The notes under the pieces: model-generated
Databases searched by the model: none
The model's input: only the letters and a program-made list of their open reading frames with translations
Told to the model about the DNA's origin: nothing
Position numbers and translations under genes: made by a program
Source: Albimonas sp036154955
GTDB lineage: Bacteria > Pseudomonadota > Alphaproteobacteria > Rhodobacterales > Rhodobacteraceae
Direction of reading: 5' to 3'
NCBI GenBank assembly: GCA_036154955.1
Contig: JAYZWL010000042.1
Coordinates: 101,363 to 165,362, forward strand
Length of the DNA stretch: 64,000 nt
Shown: positions 51,957 to 60,901 of the stretch, piece after piece
Layout: each line of letters begins with the position of its first letter
Position numbering within the stretch: position 1 is the first letter of the stretch

Positions 51957-52931
51957 TCAATGCGCGTCGTCGGCCTTCCCGCCCCGGATCGCCGCCACGG
52001 CCGGGACGATCACCCGGCCGACCACCGGGATCAGCGCGAAGCCGACCGCCAGCCCCAGCACGCCGTCGAGCCCGGCGGTGACGATCCAGCGCGCCGCCCC
52101 CGCCATCCCCTCGCCCACGCCCGCCGCCACCGCGTCGGCGGCATGGGCGATGACCTCGGACGGCCCGTGCCAGCCCAGTTCGTGCGCGCCATGGGTGAGG
52201 ATCGAGCCGCCGACCCACAGCATCGCCGCCGTGCCCACGGTGGAGATGACCTTCATCACCGTCGGCATCCCCTTCACGATGCCCCGCCCCAGCGCCCGCG
52301 TCGCCTCCAGCCGGCCGATGCGGGTGAGGGTCAGGCCCAGATCGTCCGCCTTCACCAGCAGCGCCACCGCGCCGTAGACCAGCGCGGTGATGGCGAGACC
52401 CACGGCGGCGAGCGCCACGGCCTCGGTCACGAAATGGTCGCTCTCGATCGAGGACAGGGCGATGGTCATGATCTCCGCCGACAGGATGAAGTCGGTCTTG
52501 ATCGCGCCCTGCACGCGCTGCGTCTCCAGATGCGCGGCGTCGAGCGTCTCGGCCTCCTGCGGGCCGGGTTCGGGATGGGGGAAGAGGACGTGGTGGATCT
52601 TCTCCGCCCCCTCGAAGCTCAGGTAGAAGCCGCCGATCATCAGCAGAGGGGTCAGCGCCTCGGGCAGCACCGCGTTCAGCGCCAGCGCCGCGGGCAGCAG
52701 GATCACCAGCTTGTTGAAGGCCGAGGCGCGGGCGATCCGCCACACGATCGGCAGTTCCCGCGCGGCGGGCAGGCCGGCGACGTATTTGGGCGTGACCGCG
52801 GCGTCGTCGATGACCACGCCCGCGGCCTTGGCGCCGGCCTTGGCTGTCTGGGCCGCGACGTCGTCGAGCTGCGCCGCCGCCAGCTTGGCGATGGCCGCCA
52901 CGTCGTCCAGAAGCGCCAGAAGCCCGCTCAT
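51957..52931 (-). CDS. DUF808-family membrane protein (YedI-like)
   Basis: A 324-residue inner-membrane protein of the DUF808 family. Diagnostic sequence includes SGLLALLDDVAAIAKLAAAQ and DDVAAQTAKAGAKAAGVVID at the N-terminus, DAAVTPKYVAGLPAARELP, FYLSFEGAEKIHHVLFPHP and DFILSAEIMTIALSSIE. Five or six membrane helices are expected. No function is established for the family. Twelve bases separate it from the upstream MocR gene on the same strand, so they may be co-transcribed. Confidence 0.88.
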   Translation of the reverse strand: MSGLLALLDDVAAIAKLAAAQLDDVAAQTAKAGAKAAGVVIDDAAVTPKYVAGLPAARELPIVWRIARASAFNKLVILLPAALALNAVLPEALTPLLMIGGFYLSFEGAEKIHHVLFPHPEPGPQEAETLDAAHLETQRVQGAIKTDFILSAEIMTIALSSIESDHFVTEAVALAAVGLAITALVYGAVALLVKADDLGLTLTRIGRLEATRALGRGIVKGMPTVMKVISTVGTAAMLWVGGSILTHGAHELGWHGPSEVIAHAADAVAAGVGEGMAGAARWIVTAGLDGVLGLAVGFALIPVVGRVIVPAVAAIRGGKADDAH

Positions 52932-52943
52932 CCGCTCATCCCC

Positions 52944-54503
52944 TCATGTCGCCGGCCTCTCGCCGGCTCCGGTCACAGGTAGCGCCGCGGGGTCCGACGA
53001 TCCAGTGCGCCGCGCCGCGACGGCCTCGCGCAGCGCCGCCGTCCAGCGGGTCGCGGCGGCGGTGAGCGTCTCGGGCGGGAAGCCGGAGAAGCCGACCACC
53101 AGCCCGTGCCGCCGGGGCGCGACGGCGGCGTGGTGCAGCACGGCCAGCGCCCGCGCCCCGAACCCCGCGGCGCGGGCGAGCGCGATGGCCTCCGCTTCCG
53201 TCACCGCTTCGGGCAGGGGGGCGATCAGGTGCAAGCCCTGGTCGGGCGCCTCCGCCATCACCCCGCCCGCGCGCAGGGCGGCGACCAGCGCGTCGCGCGC
53301 CGCGCGCGCCCGGCGCCGAGCGCGGCGCAGATGGGCGGCGAAATGGCCGTCGCGAAGGAACTCCGCCAACGCGCCCTCGGCCAGCGTGGCGGGGTGGCGG
53401 TCGGTCCGCGCGCGCAGGCGAAGGACGGGGTCGAGCAGCGGCTCGGGCAGGGCCAGGTAGCCGACCCGCAGCCCCGGGAACAGCGCCTTGGAGAAGGTGC
53501 CCGCATAGATCGTCCGCCCCGCGCCGTCCATGCCCTGCAGGGCGGTCAGCGGCGGGCCGGCGTAGCGGAATTCGCTGTCGTAATCGTCCTCGATCACCCA
53601 GGCGCCGGCTCGCCTGGCCCAGTCCAGCAGCGCCAGCCGCCGGGGCATGGTCATCGCCACGCCCAGCGGGAACTGGTGGGAGGGGGTGACATAGGCCGCG
53701 CGCGCGTCGGGGGCCGCGGCCTCTCCCGCCGCGGGGACCAGCCCCTCCGCGTCGACCGGGACTGGGACCAGGGTCAGACCCGCGCCCGCCATCGCGGCGC
53801 GGGCCATCGGGTAGCACGGATCCTCGATCCAGGCCCGGTCGCCGGGCGACAGCGCCCCGCGCGCCACCAGATCCAGCGCCTGCTGGGAGCCGGAGGTGAT
53901 CACGATGCGCTCCGGCGCGCAGCGCAGGCCGCGGGCGGCGCGCAGGTAGTCGGCCGCGGCCTCGCGCAGCTCCCGCCCGCCGCGGGGGTCGCCGTAGACG
54001 AAATGCGCCGGCGCGGCGAGCGCGAGGTGACGCGACAGCAGCGCCCGGAACGTGGCCAGCGTGCGCGGATCAGACTGCGCCACCCCCACCGCGCCGGGCA
54101 GGGGCGGGGAGACGTCGCGCAGCGCCGTCGCGTCGGCGCGCGCGGCGGCGCCCGGGTCCGCATCGCCTCCGGAAGGCGCGGAGGCGCCGGCCGTCGGCAG
54201 CCGCGGCACCCGCGCCGCGACGAAGGTGCCGGCGCCGGTGCGCGCCTCCACATAGCCGTCGGCCTGCAGGGTCTCGTAGGCCGCCACCGCCGCGCCCCGC
54301 GACAGGCCCAGACGGGCGGCGAGGTCGCGGGTGGTGGGGAGTTTCGCGCCCGCGGGCAGGGCTCCGGTCTCGATCAGCCGCCGGATCTCCGCCCGCAGCG
54401 CCGCCTGCCGCGGGCCGCCCTCGGGCAGCACCGGGATCAGCGCGGACCAGTCCGCCGGATTGGTCTGAATTCTTTCCGCCATATTGGATCTTCGCCGGAC
54501 CAT
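52944..54503 (-). CDS. MocR/PdxR-type regulator (GntR HTH fused to aminotransferase)
   Basis: A transcription regulator of 512-519 residues. The N-terminal GntR winged helix (about 25-90) shows EIRRLIETGALPAGAKLPTT and RDLAARLGLSRGAAVAAYET. The C-terminal part is a fold-type I aminotransferase domain that should bind PLP; the Schiff-base lysine is in TIYAGTFSKALFPGLRVGYL, near residue 335. Members such as PdxR control vitamin B6 or amino-acid genes. Starts at 54503 (GGAGG three bases upstream) or 54482 are possible. It is divergent from a PNPOx-like gene 45 bases away, the usual target arrangement. Confidence 0.9.
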   Translation of the reverse strand: MVRRRSNMAERIQTNPADWSALIPVLPEGGPRQAALRAEIRRLIETGALPAGAKLPTTRDLAARLGLSRGAAVAAYETLQADGYVEARTGAGTFVAARVPRLPTAGASAPSGGDADPGAAARADATALRDVSPPLPGAVGVAQSDPRTLATFRALLSRHLALAAPAHFVYGDPRGGRELREAAADYLRAARGLRCAPERIVITSGSQQALDLVARGALSPGDRAWIEDPCYPMARAAMAGAGLTLVPVPVDAEGLVPAAGEAAAPDARAAYVTPSHQFPLGVAMTMPRRLALLDWARRAGAWVIEDDYDSEFRYAGPPLTALQGMDGAGRTIYAGTFSKALFPGLRVGYLALPEPLLDPVLRLRARTDRHPATLAEGALAEFLRDGHFAAHLRRARRRARAARDALVAALRAGGVMAEAPDQGLHLIAPLPEAVTEAEAIALARAAGFGARALAVLHHAAVAPRRHGLVVGFSGFPPETLTAAATRWTAALREAVAARRTGSSDPAALPVTGAGERPAT

Positions 54504-54548
54504 TCGCCTCCGCTACCCGTGACCCATCCTCCCGCGAAAGGCAACGCC

Positions 54549-55277
54549 ATGTCCGTATCCGCCCCCGAAACCGCCCCCTCCTATCCCGTCGACGCCCGCA
54601 ACCGGGTCAAGCGCCACCATGAGCGGGGGGCATATGACCACGCCGCGGTGAACGCGATCCTCGACGCGGGGATGCTCTGCCACGTCTCCTACGTGTTCGA
54701 CGGACAGCCCTACTGCACCCCGACCCTGCATTGGCGGGAGGGGGAGATGCTCTACTGGCACGGCTCCTCCGCCAGCCGGATGCTGCGGTCCCAGCGCGGC
54801 GGCGCGCCGGTCTGCGTGACGGTCTCGCATCTGGACGGGATCGTGCTGGCGCGCTGCGGCTTCAACCACTCGGCCAACTACCGGGCGGCGATGTGCTTCG
54901 GCACGGCGCGGATCGTGGACGATCCGGACGAGAAGGCCCGCGCGCTGGTCGGGGTCGTGGACCGGTTCCTGCCGGGCCGGTCGGCGGGCCTGCGGCCGAT
55001 CAAGCCGCAGGAGGCGAAAGCGACCACGGTGATCGGGATGCGGATCGACCAGGCCTCGGCCAAGGTCCGCGCCGCGGGCGTGGGGGACGAGCCGGAGGAC
55101 CTGGACCTGCCGATCTGGGCCGGGGTGATCCCGGTGCGCAGCGTGATCGGCGCGGCGGAGCCGAGCCCCCATGTCCCCGCCGGCGTCGCCGCCCCCGGGG
55201 AGCTTGCGCATTACCCCGAGGGCGGGCGGCTGGACGACGCGCTGCGCGCCGCCCAGCGGATTTACGAGGGGGGGTGA
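54549..55277 (+). CDS. Pyridoxamine 5'-phosphate oxidase-like FMN-binding protein
   Basis: A 242-residue split-barrel flavoprotein of the PNPOx-like / nitroimidazole-resistance group. Visible are VKRHHERGAYDHAAVNAILD, HVSYVFDGQPYCTPTLHWRE, YWHGSSASRMLRSQ, and VLARCGFNHSANYRAAM, which line the FMN site in relatives. GCGAAAGGCAACGCC lies before the ATG. The divergent MocR regulator next door supports a link to vitamin B6 or amine chemistry, but true PNPOx activity is unproven. It is convergent with the MFS gene, seven bases away. Confidence 0.85.
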   Translation: MSVSAPETAPSYPVDARNRVKRHHERGAYDHAAVNAILDAGMLCHVSYVFDGQPYCTPTLHWREGEMLYWHGSSASRMLRSQRGGAPVCVTVSHLDGIVLARCGFNHSANYRAAMCFGTARIVDDPDEKARALVGVVDRFLPGRSAGLRPIKPQEAKATTVIGMRIDQASAKVRAAGVGDEPEDLDLPIWAGVIPVRSVIGAAEPSPHVPAGVAAPGELAHYPEGGRLDDALRAAQRIYEGG

Positions 55278-55284
55278 GCCCCGC

Positions 55285-56487
55285 TCAGGCGGCGCGGGCC
55301 TCGGTCCGCGCCGCTTCGTCCGCCTCCCCGCATTCCGCCCCGCGCGCCGTCCAGCGCCGGGTGACGACCAGCAGGACCAGCGCCGCGGCGGCCAGCGCCG
55401 CGCCCGCCACGGGCAGGGCGAGGTAGCCGAACCCGAGGGCCAGCACCGCGCCCCCCGCCCCGGCGCCGATGGCGTTGCCGAGATTGAAGGCGGCGATGTT
55501 CATCGAGGCCGCCAGGTTCGGCGCCCCCCGCGCCGCCCCCATCACCCGGATCTGCAGCGGAGAGACCAGCGCGAAGGTCACCGCCCCCCACAGGAACACC
55601 GCGACCGCCGCCGCCGGCGTCCAGCCCAGCGTCAGCGGCAGGACCAGCAGCGCCGCGACCAGCGCGACCAGCCCCCCCGCCACCGCCCGGTCGGCGGAGC
55701 GGTCGCCCATCCGCCCGCCGACCCAGTTGCCCGCGGTCAGCCCCGCGCCGAACACCACCAGCAGGGCGGAGATATAGGCGGGCGTCGCCGCGGCCTGCGC
55801 GATCAGCAGCGGCGCGAAATAGGTGAGCACGATGAACATGGCCGAGGCCTGCAGCGCCGTGACCCCCAGGGCCGCCAGCACCGCCGGCCGCATCAGGGCG
55901 GAGACCTCGGCCCGCACGTTCACCGTCTCCGTGGTCCGGCCGCGGGGCAGGGCGAGCGCCAGCGAGACCATGGCCGCGACCCCGATCAGCGCGATGGCGA
56001 GGAACACCGCCCGCCAGCCGAAGGTCTCCCCCGCCCAGGCCGCCGCCGGCACGCCCGCCACATTGGCCAGCGACAGGCCGGTGAACATCGCCGCCACCGC
56101 GCTCGCCTGCCGCCCCGGCGCGGCGATGCCCGCGGCCACCACCGAGCCGACCCCGAAGAAGGCGCCGTGGTTCAGCGAGGTCAGCACCCGCGCCCCCAGC
56201 AGCGTGAGAAAGTCGGGGGCGAGCGCCGACAGCAGGTTGCCGGCGGTGAAGATGCCCATCAGCGCCACCAGCAGCACGTTGCGGGGCCAGCGCGTGGTGG
56301 TCAGCGTCATCAGAGGCGCCCCCAGCATCACGCCCAGCGCATAGCCGGTGATCAACTGCCCGGCCCGGGGGATGGAGGCGTCCACCCCCTCGGCGATGGC
56401 GGGCAGCATGCCCATGGGAGAGAATTCGGTGACGCCGATGCCGAAGGCGCCGACGGCGAGGGACAGGATGGCGAGATCGGATCGCAT
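55285..56487 (-). CDS. MFS exporter (AraJ / drug-efflux type)
   Basis: A 400-residue, twelve-helix major facilitator of the arabinose-efflux / DHA1 type. FGIGVTEFSPMGMLPAIAEG near residue 15, TGYALGVMLGAPLMT, and GARVLTSLNHGAFFGVGSVV are family signatures. GGAG precedes ATG 56487; the frame is open upstream but lacks a membrane pattern. It is divergent from a LysR gene 127 bases away, which probably controls it. The substrate is unknown; a sugar or small toxic compound is likely. Confidence 0.88.
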   Translation of the reverse strand: MRSDLAILSLAVGAFGIGVTEFSPMGMLPAIAEGVDASIPRAGQLITGYALGVMLGAPLMTLTTTRWPRNVLLVALMGIFTAGNLLSALAPDFLTLLGARVLTSLNHGAFFGVGSVVAAGIAAPGRQASAVAAMFTGLSLANVAGVPAAAWAGETFGWRAVFLAIALIGVAAMVSLALALPRGRTTETVNVRAEVSALMRPAVLAALGVTALQASAMFIVLTYFAPLLIAQAAATPAYISALLVVFGAGLTAGNWVGGRMGDRSADRAVAGGLVALVAALLVLPLTLGWTPAAAVAVFLWGAVTFALVSPLQIRVMGAARGAPNLAASMNIAAFNLGNAIGAGAGGAVLALGFGYLALPVAGAALAAAALVLLVVTRRWTARGAECGEADEAARTEARAA

Positions 56488-56614
56488 CGGGAGGCTCCGG
56501 AACGGGGTGAAGACAGGGGAACGCGTGTCGGGCTGACATAGACCGCGGCCCGCGTCCCGATTAGACCGGTCCCGATCGCGACTTCTGTGACGGAATCGCA
56601 CGAATGGAGGGGCC

Positions 56615-57517
56615 GTGGATCGGATCGGCACGGACCGGCTTGGGGAGATGCGGCTCTTCGCCGAGGCGGTGGCGCGCGGCGGCTTCTCCGCCGCCGGGCG
56701 GGCGCTGGGGGTCAGCCCCTCGGGCGTCAGCCGGGCGGTGGCGCGGCTGGAGGCGCGGCTGGGCGTGCGGCTCCTGCTGCGCACCACCCGCGCCATGACC
56801 CTGACCGCGGAGGGGGAGGCCTATCACCGCGCCGCCCTGCGCATCCTCGCCGACCTGGAGGAGACGGAGCGTCAGCTCGCCGAGCAGGCCCGCCCGCGGG
56901 GGCGGCTGCGGGTGACGGCCTCGATCTCGCTGGGGCGGGCGCGGATCCTGCCGATCCTGCCGGAGTTTCTGGACCGCTATCCGGGGATCACGCTCGACCT
57001 CAATCTGGGGGACGCGGTGCTCGACCTCGCGGCGGGGCAGGCGGATGTGGCGATCCGGGTGGGGGCGCTGCCCGACAGCGGGCTGACCGCGCGGCGGCTG
57101 GGGGCGTCGGGGCGCTGCGTTGCGGCCTCTCCCGCCTATCTCGCCCGCGCGGGGGTTCCAAGCCGGCCCGAGGACCTGCTCGCCCATAACTGCCTGCGCT
57201 ACAACCGCGACGCGCCGGGGCAGGGCTGGCCGTTCCGGCGCGACGGCGCGGCGTTCTCGGTGCCGGTGCGGGGGAACATCGAGGCGAACAGCGGCGCGAC
57301 CCTGGCCCAGCTTGCGCGGGAGGGTGCCGGGGTCGTGCGGCTCGGCCGGTTCAGCCTGGCCGACGACCTCGCCTCCGGCCGGCTGGTGGAGCTTCTGGCC
57401 GACTTCGACGCCGGCGACCGGGAGCCGTTCCATGCGGTGTTCGTCGGCGGCGCCAAGACGCCGGCGCGGATCCGGGCCTTCGTCGATTTCGTGGTCGAGA
57501 AATTCGCGTCGTCCTGA
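56615..57517 (+). CDS. LysR-family transcriptional regulator
   Basis: A 300-residue LysR regulator. The helix-turn-helix lies in LFAEAVARGGFSAAGRALGV and SPSGVSRAVARLEARLGV; the effector domain covers about 90-295 (LRVTASISLGRARILPILPE, DVAIRVGALPDSGL). It begins with GTG at 56615, five bases after GGAGG. The divergent MFS exporter is the likely target. GATTAGACCGGTCCCGATC in the shared 127-base gap has partial dyad symmetry and could hold the binding site. Confidence 0.88.
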   Translation: MDRIGTDRLGEMRLFAEAVARGGFSAAGRALGVSPSGVSRAVARLEARLGVRLLLRTTRAMTLTAEGEAYHRAALRILADLEETERQLAEQARPRGRLRVTASISLGRARILPILPEFLDRYPGITLDLNLGDAVLDLAAGQADVAIRVGALPDSGLTARRLGASGRCVAASPAYLARAGVPSRPEDLLAHNCLRYNRDAPGQGWPFRRDGAAFSVPVRGNIEANSGATLAQLAREGAGVVRLGRFSLADDLASGRLVELLADFDAGDREPFHAVFVGGAKTPARIRAFVDFVVEKFASS

Positions 57518-57838
57518 TCCGCTTCGGCGCGTCCGCCGTTCCGCGCGGCGCGACGCAGTCGACCGCCCCGCGGCGGCGCCCGGCCCGCGCCGCGCGCCCC
57601 ATATAGGGGTCGGACGACGGGGCGCCCGTCGACGGGAGGGGGGAGCGTGTCGATGCCCGGACCGGACATTTCGCCCGCCGCGGGGGCCGCCGGCGGTCGC
57701 CCGCGTCGCCCCGGCGCGCCGCGGCTTGACGTCGGGCCGTCGGCCGGCGCAAACGGTCTGGCGCCCGGGCGCGTCGGTTCGCGGCCCGGGGACGCGGCCG
57801 CCGCCCCGAGGCGGCGCCGCCTGGACGGAGGGAGGACG

Positions 57839-58498
57839 GTGCCGCCCAGCCCGGGAGCCGACGACCCCGCCGCCGATCGCCGCCTGGTGGTGGTGGTCGA
57901 GGACGATGCGGACATGCGCGCCGCGATCGACGGTCTGCTGCGCTCCGTCGGGATCGCGACGCGGCTGTTCGCCTCCGCGCAGGATCTGCTCGACGCCGGG
58001 ATGCCGGAGGGGGCGGGGTGTCTCGTGGTCGACGTGCTGATGCCCCGGCTCAGCGGGCTGGAGCTTCAGGCCCGGCTCGCGGAGCGGGGCTGCATCGTGC
58101 CCATCGTCTTCGTCACCGGCTACGGCGACGTGCCGATGGCGGTGCAGGCGATGCGCAACGGGGCGCTGGACATGCTGGTCAAGCCGTTCCGCGACCAGGA
58201 GCTGATCGACGCCGTCGAAGCCGCCCTGGCCCGCCATGCCGACGAGGCGGCGGCGACGCGGGCGCGCGAGGCGCTTCAGGCCCGCTTCGCGTCGCTCTCC
58301 GCCCGGGAACGCGAGGTGATGGGCCTGATCGTGCGCGGGCTGATGAACAAGCAGATCGCCGCGGAACTGGGGCTCGCCGAAATCACGGTGAAGGTGCATC
58401 GCGCCGCCATGCTCCGGAAAATGGGGGTGCGGCGGCTCGCCGATCTCGTCCGGATCGCGGAGACGCTGGAGCGGGCGGGGCCGGATCCTCGTCCCTGA
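57839..58498 (+). CDS. FixJ/NarL-type response regulator
   Basis: A two-component regulator of about 219 residues. The receiver domain (about 15-130) has the acidic pair VVVEDDADM, the phosphorylation site CLVVDVLMPRLSG with Asp65, and the conserved K in MLVKPF. The LuxR-type DNA-binding helix-turn-helix (about 150-210) shows LSAREREVMGLIVRGLMNKQ and IAAELGLAEITVKVHRAAML. I choose GTG 57839 because GGAGGGAGGAC is just upstream. The frame is open to GTG 57647, but that extra part is low-complexity Ala/Pro/Arg sequence. No kinase is adjacent on this strand; the MASE4 kinase 700 bases away may serve it. Confidence 0.88.
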   Translation: MPPSPGADDPAADRRLVVVVEDDADMRAAIDGLLRSVGIATRLFASAQDLLDAGMPEGAGCLVVDVLMPRLSGLELQARLAERGCIVPIVFVTGYGDVPMAVQAMRNGALDMLVKPFRDQELIDAVEAALARHADEAAATRAREALQARFASLSAREREVMGLIVRGLMNKQIAAELGLAEITVKVHRAAMLRKMGVRRLADLVRIAETLERAGPDPRP

Positions 58499-58623
58499 CC
58501 GCACAGCCCTATCCCAAGGTATAGGCGGCGCGGCGGATCGGCCCTGCCGGCGGCTCCTCAGTTCAATTTCTCCGCCGGCGACCTTCCCTAGACTGGCGCC
58601 GACCCCAGTCTGCGGAGCCAGCG

Positions 58624-59169
58624 ATGCCGCGCGAAAGCCTGTTCCCTCCCGCCGAACGCGCGGCCGCCGCGCGGCTTCTGGCCGATGCGGAGGCCGCGCT
58701 CGACCGCGACCCGCGGCGGGCGCGGCGCTGCCTGCGTCAGCTCGGCGCCCTGCTCGACCCGGCGACGACGGCGACGACGCGGGGCGGGGCCGGTGTCTGC
58801 GCGGGCGCGGATGGCGCGGAGACCGTCGCCGGCGGGCTCGCGCCCTGGCAGGCCCGGCGGGTCGCGGCGCATGTGGACGCGCATCTGGGCGCCCCGATCG
58901 CGGTCGCGGACCTGGCGGCGGTGGCGCGGCTGAGCCGCGGGCATTTCTGCCGGGCCTTCAAGGTCAGCACCGGGCGCACTCCCCATGCCTTCGTCGTCGA
59001 GCGGCGCCTGCAGCGGGCCCAGGCGCTGATGCTGGAGACCGACGAGCCCCTCAGCCAGATCGCGGCCCTGTGCGGTCTGACCGATCAGGCGCATCTGACG
59101 CGCCTGTTCCGCCGGCATTTCGCGACCACGCCGCTGACCTGGCGGCGGCGCTGGCGCGAGGCCGGCTAG
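58624..59169 (+). CDS. AraC-family transcriptional regulator, short form
   Basis: A 181-residue regulator. Two AraC-type helix-turn-helix motifs fill the C-terminal 100 residues: ADLAAVARLSRGHFCRAFKV and PLSQIAALCGLTDQAHLTRL, followed by FRRHFATTPLTWRR. The N-terminal 70 residues are too short for a normal AraC sensing domain and are rich in Ala and Arg. It overlaps the 3' end of the convergent histidine kinase gene by four bases. Target genes cannot be assigned. Confidence 0.87.
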   Translation: MPRESLFPPAERAAAARLLADAEAALDRDPRRARRCLRQLGALLDPATTATTRGGAGVCAGADGAETVAGGLAPWQARRVAAHVDAHLGAPIAVADLAAVARLSRGHFCRAFKVSTGRTPHAFVVERRLQRAQALMLETDEPLSQIAALCGLTDQAHLTRLFRRHFATTPLTWRRRWREAG

Positions 59170-60785
59170 CCCGGTCCCGGCCCCGGCGACGACGCCGGCG
59201 GGAAGCTGAGCCGGAAGACGGCGCCATGGGGCTCGCCCGGCTCGAACCAGATCCGGCCGCCATGGGTCTCCACGATGGCGCGGCAGAACATCAGGCCCAC
59301 GCCCATGCCGTCGGGCTTGGTGGTGAAGAAGGCGGCGAACAGGCGCGCGCGCCGCGCTTCGGGCAGACCGACGCCGGTGTCGCGGATGGCGAGGGTCACC
59401 TGCCCGTCCTCCAGCGCGGTGGTCGCGGTCAGCACCCGCCGGCGGCCGCCGGCCTCGCGCATCGCGTCCAGCGCGTTGCGCACGAGGTTCACCAGCGCCA
59501 GCTGAAGCTGCAGGGGGTCGATCAGGATCGGCGGCAGGTCCGGGGCCTGGGCGAGGGTCACCTCCACCCGCTCCATCGCGGCCTCGGCCCGGCAACGGGC
59601 CAGCGCCTCGGCGAGGGCGGCGTTGACGTCGACTTCGATCCGCGTCGCCTCGCCGGCGCGGAAGGCCCCGCGGATGGCGCCCACCACCTGCCCCGCCCGC
59701 TCGCCCACCGCGGCGATGCGGGTCAGGGACGCGTCGACCTCGGCCAGGTCGGGCGGATCGCGGCGCAGCCAGCGCAGGCCGGCGGCGGCGCTGAGCTCGA
59801 TGCCCGACAGCGGCTGGCGAAGCTCGTGGGCGACGATGGCGGAGATCGCCTCCATCGCGGTCAGCCGGCTTTCGCGCACGCGCCGCTCGGCCACCACCGC
59901 GGCGGCGTGGCGGGCATGCAGCGCGATGGAGCCGAACACCAGCGCCACCAGCACGGCGCCCGCGGCGATGAGGCCGTAGAGCCGCCCCGCCCACCATCCC
60001 ACGGTCAGCCGCGTGCCGCCGGACGCATAGGCCAGCAGCACGACCTCCAGCGCCAGCGAGATCAGCGCCACGATCACCCAAAGGTCCAGCAACGAGCCGA
60101 AGCGGCGCAGCAGCGCGGCGACCGCGGCGGCGCACAGGGCCAGCGCCGCGGGCGGCACCACCTGCCAGAGCGGCGCGATATGGGTGGCGTCGCGCATGAA
60201 GGGCGGCAACGGCAGGTCCGTGGCCAGCACCGCCCAGCCGAACGCCGCCACCGTGACGGCCACCGCCAGGAATGTGGCCGCGATGACCGCGAGCGTGGCC
60301 CGTCCCGGCCGCGCGGGCCGGTCGCGCGGCCAGAGCGCATAGGCCAGCGCGCAGAGCGGAAAGCCCAGCCGCGCCGCTGCGGCGATGGTGGCGGTCGCGT
60401 TCAGCCGCACCTCGGCGGCCAGCGGCGGGAAGGCGCTGGGGAAGGCGAGCGCCCAGGGCACGATCATCAGGCCTGCGAAAAGGTAGCCGGCCGCCAGCGG
60501 CAGCACCGGGCGCGAGGGCTCGGCCGCGTGCAGCCCGACCAGCATCGCCGCGGTCAGCAGCTGGCAGAGCAGCACGGCCACGAAATAGGCCGGCACCAGG
60601 GCGGCCGTTCCCGGAAGCGGCGTGGTCGCCACAGGCGCCGTCGCCAGCAGCGCGACCAGCAGCAGGCCCGTCACGGCCCCGGCCAGCACGTAGTCCGCCC
60701 GCCGCGGCCGCACGGTCGAGATCAGCATCAGCGTCCCGTCGGCGGGGCGCGCGGGGCCGGCTCGGCGAAGGAACGAGGTCGTCAT
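59166..60785 (-). CDS. Sensor histidine kinase with MASE4 membrane domain
   Basis: A 539-residue membrane kinase. The N-terminal region of about 290 residues has seven or eight helices and resembles the MASE4 integral sensor domain (LVPAYFVAVLLCQLLTAAML, AAGYLFAGLMIVPWALAFPS). The phosphoacceptor histidine is in AIVAHELRQPLSG near residue 320. The ATPase domain has NLVRNALDAM (N box), DTGVGLPE (G1), and a G2 region GMGVGLMFCRAIVE, close to the NtrB/FixL type. An alternative start is the in-frame ATG 57 bases downstream (MLISTVRPRR). The adjacent FixJ-type regulator (60902-61528), on the same strand, is the likely partner. Confidence 0.88.
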   Translation of the reverse strand: MTTSFLRRAGPARPADGTLMLISTVRPRRADYVLAGAVTGLLLVALLATAPVATTPLPGTAALVPAYFVAVLLCQLLTAAMLVGLHAAEPSRPVLPLAAGYLFAGLMIVPWALAFPSAFPPLAAEVRLNATATIAAAARLGFPLCALAYALWPRDRPARPGRATLAVIAATFLAVAVTVAAFGWAVLATDLPLPPFMRDATHIAPLWQVVPPAALALCAAAVAALLRRFGSLLDLWVIVALISLALEVVLLAYASGGTRLTVGWWAGRLYGLIAAGAVLVALVFGSIALHARHAAAVVAERRVRESRLTAMEAISAIVAHELRQPLSGIELSAAAGLRWLRRDPPDLAEVDASLTRIAAVGERAGQVVGAIRGAFRAGEATRIEVDVNAALAEALARCRAEAAMERVEVTLAQAPDLPPILIDPLQLQLALVNLVRNALDAMREAGGRRRVLTATTALEDGQVTLAIRDTGVGLPEARRARLFAAFFTTKPDGMGVGLMFCRAIVETHGGRIWFEPGEPHGAVFRLSFPPASSPGPGPG

Positions 60786-60901
60786 GCATGCGCCCCCTTT
60801 CGCGCGCCCGCCCGTCGCCGGACTATTCGCCGCCCGCCCCGGTCGCGCAAGCCGGCGGTCCCGCGCCGGGCGAAGGGAGGGCGGGCGCCCGGGCGGCGCG
60901 A

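Noticed and set aside
57647..57838. N-terminal extension of the response regulator from GTG 57647
   Set aside because: The added 64 residues are low-complexity and not receiver-like, whereas GTG 57839 has a strong GGAGGGAGGAC site and gives a standard receiver start.
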